DNA of 48,510 bases from Anaerolinea sp. Lineage in GTDB: Bacteria > Chloroflexota > Dehalococcoidia > Tepidiformales > Tepidiformaceae. Location: contig PNKC01000019.1 of assembly GCA_013822275.1 (NCBI GenBank), positions 1 to 48,510 on the forward strand, given 5' to 3'. A program made the position numbers and the translations under genes. This document shows, piece after piece, positions 42,691 to 48,510 of the stretch. The notes under the pieces were generated by a model. The model did no database searches, was not told the DNA's origin, and saw nothing but the letters and a program-made list of their open reading frames with translations. The stretch's first letter is position 1; every line of letters begins with the position of its first letter.

Positions 42691-44457
42691 GTGAACAGCC
42701 GCCGGGTTTCCCGCCGTCGCCTGCTGGCTGGTGGCGGCGCCACGCTGGCCGCCAGCCTCGCGGGCGCCGCCGGCTTCGCCCTCAGCCGGCGCGGTGGCGG
42801 CACGTCACCTCCAGCATCGACAGCGTCACAGCCCGGAGCCCTGCCAACCAGCGACGCCCCGGACTCGCCAACGCCTTCGTCCACGCCGGTCCCGCGCGGT
42901 GGCGTCGCTCGGATGTCGGCGGCAGCGCGGTTCAACTTCGATACGTTTGATGCCCAGCGCAGCGGCGAGCCGTCTGTCATCGAGGTGCTCGGCCGCACCC
43001 ACTCCCGATTGCTGGATTGGGCGGAGTTCTCAGACCCGCGGCTCACGGCCGGCCTGGCGGAGCGATGGGAGCAGCCTTCCAGCCGGACGTTGACCCTTCA
43101 CCTGGACCCACGAGCACTCTGGCACGGATCCGGCGCCATCGCTCCTCGGCCGGTCACCGCCGACGACGTGGTCCAGCATTTCAATCGCCAGTTCGCCCTG
43201 CGCAGCGCCAGGCAGCCGCTGGCTCAACGCATGGGCGATTACGCTCACTGGACGCGCGTCGTCGCCGTTGATGCCCGGACGGTGAACATTGAGACGGATG
43301 TGCCCGACCCGTTTGTCCTCGCCACGCTCGCGGGCCGGTTCGCGCTGGTCCAGTCCCCCGAGTCCGTCCAGGCTTTCGCCACGGAATGGGACAAGTTCCG
43401 TCCGGAGACGGTGGCCGGCTCAGGACCCTTCCGCTTCCGCGAGCGCCGAGGCGATGGGCCCCTTGTCTTCACGGCTGTCCGCGGAGGCCACCGCGAGCCA
43501 AGCCTGAGCGGCCTGGAGGTGTTCGAACCCGGCGCCCCTGAAGACCTGCTCTCCTTTCGCCGCGACGAAGTCCTCACCAGGGACAGGCGAGACGCCGCCA
43601 CGTTGCGCAAGGAGGCCCGCCTGGTCGAGTCGCCCCGGTATGAAGACAGCCCTGTCATCAGCTCCTTCTTCATCGGCGCGCCACCGTGGAACAACTCGGA
43701 GCTGGTGCGCGCTATCAGCGCCGCGCTCAACCGCACCTGGCTCAGCGAACAGCTGTTTGGTGGCCGGGCGGATGCGTGCGGGCCAGTATCCCCCGCCTCC
43801 GGCGACTTCGCCCTCGACGCGCCCGCCCTCGCCCGCTACCCGGGTTTCGCGGCGGACGCAGCCGCGGATGCGCGTGTTGCGCGCGCACTCTGGGACACCG
43901 CCGGTGGTACCGCCCTCGGGACCGTAACCGTTGACTTCCCAAGTGTGTTCGACCCCCTCTACAGCGCGAGCAGCGTCGTGGTGGGACGGCTCAACGAAGT
44001 CCTTGGCCCCCAGTTCCGGGCAGCCGTCGAAACGTACACGACGATCGCTTCGAAGGCCGCGGAGCACCGCTATGGCGGCGGCAGTGCTGCCTTCTGGTTC
44101 GGCTGGGGCCCCGCATTGCTCGAGCCGGACCCTTCCCGGTCACTCGTCGAGACCTACTTCTCTGGTGGCCCCAACGCCGAGCTCCTGGGACTGCAGCCAT
44201 CGAAAGTAGACCTCGCCCTGACCTCGATGACGGATCTCGCTTCTTCAACGCCAGGGAGAGCGCGGGTGCACGCAACGCAGGAGGCGATCCTGTCGGCCGG
44301 CGGGCTGGGCATCGTCACCTGGCTCCTCCAGAAGTCAGAGATGTTCCGCTGGCCCTACTGGCGCGGCGCGCCGCTCAGCCCGTTTTGGACGCAACACCTG
44401 GACTACGCCGCGTACCTCGACCCGAGCAGCCTGGCGTTCCCCTTGCGTCCCACATGA
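42691..44457 (+). CDS. ABC transporter substrate-binding protein, family 5, Tat-exported
   Basis: 588 residues. A twin-arginine signal (SRRRLLAGGGATLAASLAG) leads; there is no lipobox Cys, so it would be free or anchored by the uncleaved signal. A Ser/Thr/Pro-rich linker follows to about 67. The family 5 fold is seen in GLAERWEQPSSRTLTLHLDP, VTADDVVQHFNRQF and PFRFRERRGD. It binds peptides, nickel or similar ligands. It starts 3 bp after the CDF gene and may be cotranscribed with it, while the true permease operon starts further on with another binding protein. Confidence 0.85.
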   Translation: MNSRRVSRRRLLAGGGATLAASLAGAAGFALSRRGGGTSPPASTASQPGALPTSDAPDSPTPSSTPVPRGGVARMSAAARFNFDTFDAQRSGEPSVIEVLGRTHSRLLDWAEFSDPRLTAGLAERWEQPSSRTLTLHLDPRALWHGSGAIAPRPVTADDVVQHFNRQFALRSARQPLAQRMGDYAHWTRVVAVDARTVNIETDVPDPFVLATLAGRFALVQSPESVQAFATEWDKFRPETVAGSGPFRFRERRGDGPLVFTAVRGGHREPSLSGLEVFEPGAPEDLLSFRRDEVLTRDRRDAATLRKEARLVESPRYEDSPVISSFFIGAPPWNNSELVRAISAALNRTWLSEQLFGGRADACGPVSPASGDFALDAPALARYPGFAADAAADARVARALWDTAGGTALGTVTVDFPSVFDPLYSASSVVVGRLNEVLGPQFRAAVETYTTIASKAAEHRYGGGSAAFWFGWGPALLEPDPSRSLVETYFSGGPNAELLGLQPSKVDLALTSMTDLASSTPGRARVHATQEAILSAGGLGIVTWLLQKSEMFRWPYWRGAPLSPFWTQHLDYAAYLDPSSLAFPLRPT

Positions 44458-44484
44458 TGGGCGTCATACTCCCCGGTTAAGGCC

Positions 44485-44504
44485 TCTACCGTCCGGTCGG
44501 TAGA
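44485..44504. promoter_or_regulatory. TetR-type operator-like palindrome
   Basis: TCTACCG (44485-44491) and CGGTAGA (44498-44504) flank TCCGGT, giving a 20-bp near-perfect palindrome 12 bp upstream of the -35 element. The ACCG-CCGG-CGGT form is typical of TetR-family operators. No regulator gene is nearby. Confidence 0.5.
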
Positions 44505-44516
44505 CCGCCACTGCAA

Positions 44517-44544
44517 TTGACCCAAGGACTCCTCAACGTATACT
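44517..44544 (+). promoter_or_regulatory. sigma-70-type promoter of the peptide ABC transporter operon
   Basis: TTGACC (44517-44522), a 16-bp spacer and TATACT (44539-44544). The leader is about 70 nt to the ATG at 44621. Confidence 0.7.
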
Positions 44545-44620
44545 CGGCAAATCCCGCGACCGTCTCGGGGCGTATTATTCGGCAGGGCAGTAACCGGATT
44601 AGCATTAGGGAGAAACAGGA

Positions 44621-46474
44621 ATGGCTCAAGAGAATTATTGGCTGCGCAGGGCGCAGTCCGGCAGTGTTACGCGGCGGCGTTTCGTGGGTGGGGCAGCCGT
44701 TGCGGGCGTTGGCGCCGCCGGCCTTGGCCTCGTTGGCTGCGGCGACGACGATGACACGGAACCAACCAAAGCACCGGCTGGCACCACGCCCGGCGCAACG
44801 GCAGCTGCGACGGCGGCCGCCAGCCCGACATCCGCCGTGGTTGATGGTGGCGTGTATCGGGGCGTATGGCTAGGTGGCTCGCAGTTCGACTCCGTCGATC
44901 CCCATCGCGGCCAGCGCGACGAAGTGGGCTGGCTTTCCAGCTACGTCCTCAACAAGATCGTCCGCTACTCCAACCCGGACAGCGGCGAGGTAGAGGGCGA
45001 CCTCGCCGAGAAGTGGGAAACGCCAGATTCCCAGACGTACACCTTCAACGTCCGCAAGGACGTGAAGTGGCAGGACACGCCGCTCACCAAGGGCCGCGCC
45101 CTTAACGCACAGGACCTCAAGTGGCACATCGAGCGGCAGCAAGGCGGCAAGACCCTCGACGGTGTGGCGCAGAACTTCCGGTTCAAGGCCACCTGGGATG
45201 GAGTCAAGGTTGAAACGCCCGATGACTCGACCTTGAAGATCACGCTGCCGGCGCCCAACGGCTCGTTCTTGATGACTCTCAGCGCCTTCTTCGCCAACGT
45301 TCCCAACCGCGAGGCGACGGAGAAGTTCGAAGGCACCCACGGCACGCTCACCGAAGAGGCCATGCCCGCGACCAACGCCTTCACGCTCAAGCAGTGGCGT
45401 ACCGGCAAGGACGTGGTCATCCAGAAGAACCCCCTGAACTTCCGCAAGGGTCAGCCCCACATCGACGGCATGATCAACGTGGAAGGGCTTTTCGCAGATC
45501 CGAACGCCTATCGATTGGCGTTTGAGCAGAAGCAGGTCGATGCCTGGTCCTCGCCCGACCCGTCCGTGACGAAGTCCGTCATTGATGCAAACAAAGACAA
45601 CATGACCGAAACCCTTACGGGCGTTGCGAACACCGTCCTCCTGCACCTCAACAGGAACAAGCAGTTCAAGGACGTGCGGCTCGTGAAGGCCATGAACCTG
45701 GCTGTGGATCGCCGCGCCTTGATTCAGGCCTTCCATCAGGGTCTTGGCCAGGTTTCTGGCCCCGTGACGTGGCTCCAGGAGGGCTTCGCGTACAAGCTAG
45801 ACGATCTCATCAAGCTCCCGGGCTACCGCATCGACCGCGCGCTCGAAATCAAGGAAGCGCGCGAACTCTGGGCCGCTGGCGGTGGCCCAGCCCTCGGCGA
45901 GGTCAACATTGGCGCCGTCGAGACCTGGCTTGGCCCCTACCCGGATACGCAGTCTATCCTCAAGAAGATGTTCAACGACGCCCTTGGGGTTACCCAATTC
46001 ACATCGACGAAGGTCACCTACAACGAGGACATCATCCCGAACCTCGGCAAGGGTGAGTACCCGAACTGGATGGCGTGGACCAACTCCGTCAACTCGCCTG
46101 ACCCGCGAAACGACCTCTTCACGACCTTCCATTCGAAGGGAAGCCAGAACTGGAACAAGGTCAACGATCCAGCCCTGGACAAGCTGATTGACGACGCAAA
46201 GTTGACGGCAGACTTGCCCAAGGCGAGAGAACTGATCTTGAAGGCCCAGGACATCATCATGGCGAACGGGCAGTTCGGGAACGTCATTCTGTACAACTAC
46301 ATCAGCCGCAGCGCGTTCTGGAACTACGTCAACGCGAACGTGAAAACGCCTGCCTCCGCGGGCAAGCCGGCGGCCGGCTACAACCTGTTCGCCGGTCACC
46401 TGACCGCGAAGAACACGAGCTTCAACGCCAAGCACCCCTCCTACACGGATGGGGTGAAGAGCCGGAAGGTCTGA
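44621..46474 (+). CDS. ABC transporter substrate-binding lipoprotein, family 5
   Basis: 617 residues. Signal VTRRRFVGGAAVAGVGAAGLGLVGC combines a twin-arginine motif and a lipobox ending at Cys40, followed by an acidic DDDD stretch and an Ala/Thr/Pro linker. Family 5 core: LAEKWETPDSQTYTFNVRKDVKW, LNAQDLKWHIERQQ, AFTLKQWRTGKDVVIQKNP. It captures oligopeptides or a similar ligand outside the membrane and delivers it to the permeases encoded next. First gene of the operon; it differs clearly from the binding protein just upstream. Good AGGA site before the ATG. Confidence 0.92.
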   Translation: MAQENYWLRRAQSGSVTRRRFVGGAAVAGVGAAGLGLVGCGDDDDTEPTKAPAGTTPGATAAATAAASPTSAVVDGGVYRGVWLGGSQFDSVDPHRGQRDEVGWLSSYVLNKIVRYSNPDSGEVEGDLAEKWETPDSQTYTFNVRKDVKWQDTPLTKGRALNAQDLKWHIERQQGGKTLDGVAQNFRFKATWDGVKVETPDDSTLKITLPAPNGSFLMTLSAFFANVPNREATEKFEGTHGTLTEEAMPATNAFTLKQWRTGKDVVIQKNPLNFRKGQPHIDGMINVEGLFADPNAYRLAFEQKQVDAWSSPDPSVTKSVIDANKDNMTETLTGVANTVLLHLNRNKQFKDVRLVKAMNLAVDRRALIQAFHQGLGQVSGPVTWLQEGFAYKLDDLIKLPGYRIDRALEIKEARELWAAGGGPALGEVNIGAVETWLGPYPDTQSILKKMFNDALGVTQFTSTKVTYNEDIIPNLGKGEYPNWMAWTNSVNSPDPRNDLFTTFHSKGSQNWNKVNDPALDKLIDDAKLTADLPKARELILKAQDIIMANGQFGNVILYNYISRSAFWNYVNANVKTPASAGKPAAGYNLFAGHLTAKNTSFNAKHPSYTDGVKSRKV

Positions 46475-46524
46475 GAGGCGCGTAATCCGAACTCTTGGCG
46501 AAGCCACGAACCAGGGGAGAGCAG

Positions 46525-47484
46525 TTGACCAACTACATCATTCGGCGCTTGTTGCTCAACACGCTCGTCCTCTGGTTCGTGGCTTCGCTGGTATTTGTGG
46601 GGACGCATGCGCTTCCCAGTGATTTCGCCGAGAAGCGCCTGGCCTCCACCTTCACAGGTGTCGATCAGACGGAGTCGATCGCTAACGCCCGCCGCGACCT
46701 TGGCCTGGACAGGCCGCTTGGGCGGCAGTACATCGACTTCATGGGCGAGCTGGTGCGCTTAGACCTGGGTACGTCGCTGGAGACTCAGCAGAGTACGTGG
46801 AGCGAGCTGCGCAGGCGGGTTCCAACCACTTTGGAACTGGGAAGCATCATCGTTTTGGTGTCTTTCTCCTTGAGCATACCCATCGGTGTCATTAGCGCCG
46901 CTAAGCAGAACACGTGGATCGACTTTCTCCTCCGCGCCGTCTCGATCTTCGGTGTGTCCATGCCGGTCTTCTTCGTCGCCATCTTGCTCTCGCTCACGGT
47001 GGTCAGGTTCGAACTGTTCACGATCGACGTTGTCGGTCACCCTCACTTCTGGACGGACCCGGCTGGTGCGGCCAAGCTCTACGTGATACCCGCGGTCGCC
47101 GGTGGCATCGCTGGTGGAGCCGGTATCATGCGCATCCTTCGTTCGCAGATGTTAGAGGTCATGCGTCAGGACTACATCAGGACTGCCCGTGCTAAGGGCC
47201 TGCATGACTCCCGGATCTGGATTCGGCACGCCCTCAAGAACGCAATGCTGCCAGTATTGACTGTCATGGGCCTCACGATCAGCGGTATTGTCGGTGGCCA
47301 GATCATCCTTGAAACCATGTTCAACATTGATGGTGTTGGCCGATATTTGTTCTCCCGGTTGAACGCCCGGGATTTTCCACCCTTCCAGGGCACGGTCCTG
47401 ATCATCGGCTTCATCATCGTCACCGTGAACCTGGCAGTCGACCTTACGTACGCGTGGATCGACCCCCGCATCCGGTACACCTAG
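46525..47484 (+). CDS. peptide/nickel-type ABC permease, DppB-like
   Basis: 319 residues, six membrane helices. LTNYIIRRLLLNTLVLWFVA is the usual first helix of DppB/OppB-type permeases. The coupling EAA motif reads YIRTARAKGLHDSRIWIRHA. It forms the channel with the next gene product. TTG 46525 is chosen because GGGGAGAG lies just upstream and the family begins there; an in-frame TTG at 46495 is possible. It follows the binding-protein gene by 50 bp. Confidence 0.92.
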   Translation: MTNYIIRRLLLNTLVLWFVASLVFVGTHALPSDFAEKRLASTFTGVDQTESIANARRDLGLDRPLGRQYIDFMGELVRLDLGTSLETQQSTWSELRRRVPTTLELGSIIVLVSFSLSIPIGVISAAKQNTWIDFLLRAVSIFGVSMPVFFVAILLSLTVVRFELFTIDVVGHPHFWTDPAGAAKLYVIPAVAGGIAGGAGIMRILRSQMLEVMRQDYIRTARAKGLHDSRIWIRHALKNAMLPVLTVMGLTISGIVGGQIILETMFNIDGVGRYLFSRLNARDFPPFQGTVLIIGFIIVTVNLAVDLTYAWIDPRIRYT

Positions 47485-47500
47485 CTTACGGAGGCCGTCC

Positions 47501-48496
47501 TTGACGCAGACTCAGCAGCCTGCCGCGCTCCCCATCCCGGGGTACACCGACTTTCGTCGGCGCCGCTCGTTCGCAACGACGATGCGCAAGGCGGGCGTAC
47601 TCGCGCGCCGGAACAAGCTTGGCGCAGTCGGCGTGGGCCTTGTCCTCCTCATCCTCTTTGTCGCTATCTTCTCGCCGATCATCAAGCGGTATGACGACAC
47701 CCGTCAGTTTCAGACCGTAAATCCGGACTTCAATCCCACGGCCAGTCCATTCGACATTGCCGCGAACCCGGGCCTGGCATCGCCAAATATCCTCGACCGC
47801 TGGGAGAGCCCGTTTGGCAGCGAACACTGGCTGGGCACGGACCAGTTCGGTCGCGACATCTATTCGCGCATCGTCGTTGGCGCCCGCCTTGCGGTGTTCA
47901 TCGGCGTTGGGGCGAGTCTCATCGCGGTGCTCTCGGGTACGATGGTGGGCCTCGTCTCCGGCTATTTCGGTGGCAAGGTCGATCTCGTGATTCAGCGCTT
48001 CGTCGACGCCATTCAGGCCTTCCCCGGGCTGGTCTTGTTGATGCTCATCGTGTCCATAATGGAGAAGCCGAGTCTCCCCCTGATGATTGCTGCGCTCGGT
48101 TTCCTTGGCTTCGCGACGTCGGTTCGGATTGTGCGGTCGTCAGTCCTCGCGGTTTCGCAGACGGCTTTTGTTGAGGCTGCCCGGTCGTACGGCGCCACCA
48201 ACATCCGCATCATGTTGCAGCACGTCCTGCCGAACATCCTCGCGGCGGTCCTTATCGTCTTTTCGATCAGCATCGGCGCCTACATCCTGGCCGAGGCATC
48301 GCTGTCGTTCCTGGGGCTCGGGCCCGCGGACAAGACGACCTGGGGCAAGATGGTTAACGCCGGCCGCGTAGCCCTTGACCTCCATCCATGGGAGTCAGTG
48401 CTGGCCGGAGCGGCGATCAGTATGGCCGTCCTTGGCTTCAACCTCGCCGGAGACGCCATCCGCGATGAACTCGACCCGCGCCTGCGCGGCCGCTAA
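47501..48496 (+). CDS. peptide/nickel-type ABC permease, DppC-like
   Basis: 331 residues, six membrane helices. N-terminal OppC-like helix (KLGAVGVGLVLLILFVAIF), then HWLGTDQFGRDIYSRIVVGARL, the DppC/OppC signature, and the EAA motif FVEAARSYGATNIRIMLQHVLPN. It pairs with the DppB-like protein. TTG 47501 has CGGAGG 6 nt upstream, 16 bp after the previous stop. The ATPase genes are expected beyond the right edge. Confidence 0.93.
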   Translation: MTQTQQPAALPIPGYTDFRRRRSFATTMRKAGVLARRNKLGAVGVGLVLLILFVAIFSPIIKRYDDTRQFQTVNPDFNPTASPFDIAANPGLASPNILDRWESPFGSEHWLGTDQFGRDIYSRIVVGARLAVFIGVGASLIAVLSGTMVGLVSGYFGGKVDLVIQRFVDAIQAFPGLVLLMLIVSIMEKPSLPLMIAALGFLGFATSVRIVRSSVLAVSQTAFVEAARSYGATNIRIMLQHVLPNILAAVLIVFSISIGAYILAEASLSFLGLGPADKTTWGKMVNAGRVALDLHPWESVLAGAAISMAVLGFNLAGDAIRDELDPRLRGR

Positions 48497-48510
48497 GGGC
48501 TCGTCACAGA

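Overview
The window is GC-rich and densely coded. Its gene content suggests a chromosomal segment of a free-living, aerobic or facultative Chloroflexota, probably a Dehalococcoidia or Tepidiformia-like lineage. The pointers are deazaflavin (F420)-type nitroreductase, PAC2 and DinB-fold proteins, an MmgE/PrpD protein with CoA-ester enzymes, Uma2 nucleases, a vWA protein with Chloroflexota-like flavour, a K+-independent H+-pyrophosphatase and frequent leaderless genes. This assignment is inference. No rRNA or tRNA gene was seen.

Layout. 1-3794 (minus): the N-terminal part of an FtsX-type permease and an exported vWA protein. 4243-5910: a DUF35 zinc-ribbon/OB protein and a thiolase. 5979-9584: accessory genes, namely a frameshifted DUF4258 with DUF2283, two Uma2 nucleases, a VapB antitoxin with a frameshifted PIN toxin, and NudC. 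9718-16332: a CoA-ester cluster of family I CoA-transferase, CitE/malyl-CoA-type lyase, two MaoC hydratases, acyl-CoA dehydrogenase and MmgE/PrpD. A Phd/RelE toxin-antitoxin pair on the other strand splits it. The set resembles the rip/ict-ich-ccl itaconate catabolism loci of Yersinia and Pseudomonas. 16462-25506: housekeeping and mixed genes, including a DNA polymerase IV gene under a LexA-like box, RNase HII with YraN, a VOC and ThuA pair, and an FmdB-type zinc ribbon. 25507-26056: a four-helix-bundle (S23/IVP) gene between oppositely oriented heptamer arrays, preceded by a truncated copy of its own 5' end. 26054-33611: a translin-like protein, an exported protein, a TMEM175 channel, an isocitrate/isopropylmalate dehydrogenase paralogue, hppA, a Phd/VapC pair and a GNAT acetyltransferase behind a possible attenuator. 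33734-34282: a complete promoter, cyclic di-AMP (ydaO/yuaA) riboswitch, terminator and tiny zinc-ribbon gene. 34365-42687: small metabolic proteins, a nuclease-like protein, a nucleotidyltransferase, mfd and a divergent CDF transporter. 42691-48496: peptide/nickel-type ABC transporter parts (two binding proteins, two permeases), continuing past the right edge.

Three observations stand out. The first is a cyclic di-AMP riboswitch whose only visible target is a 72-residue zinc-ribbon protein. The second is the heptamer-flanked S23 cassette, plus further 7-bp-period arrays in other gaps. The third is a recurrent promoter layout, TANNNT then 6-7 nt then the start codon, in at least nine genes. 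It implies widespread leaderless transcription and helps fix start codons.
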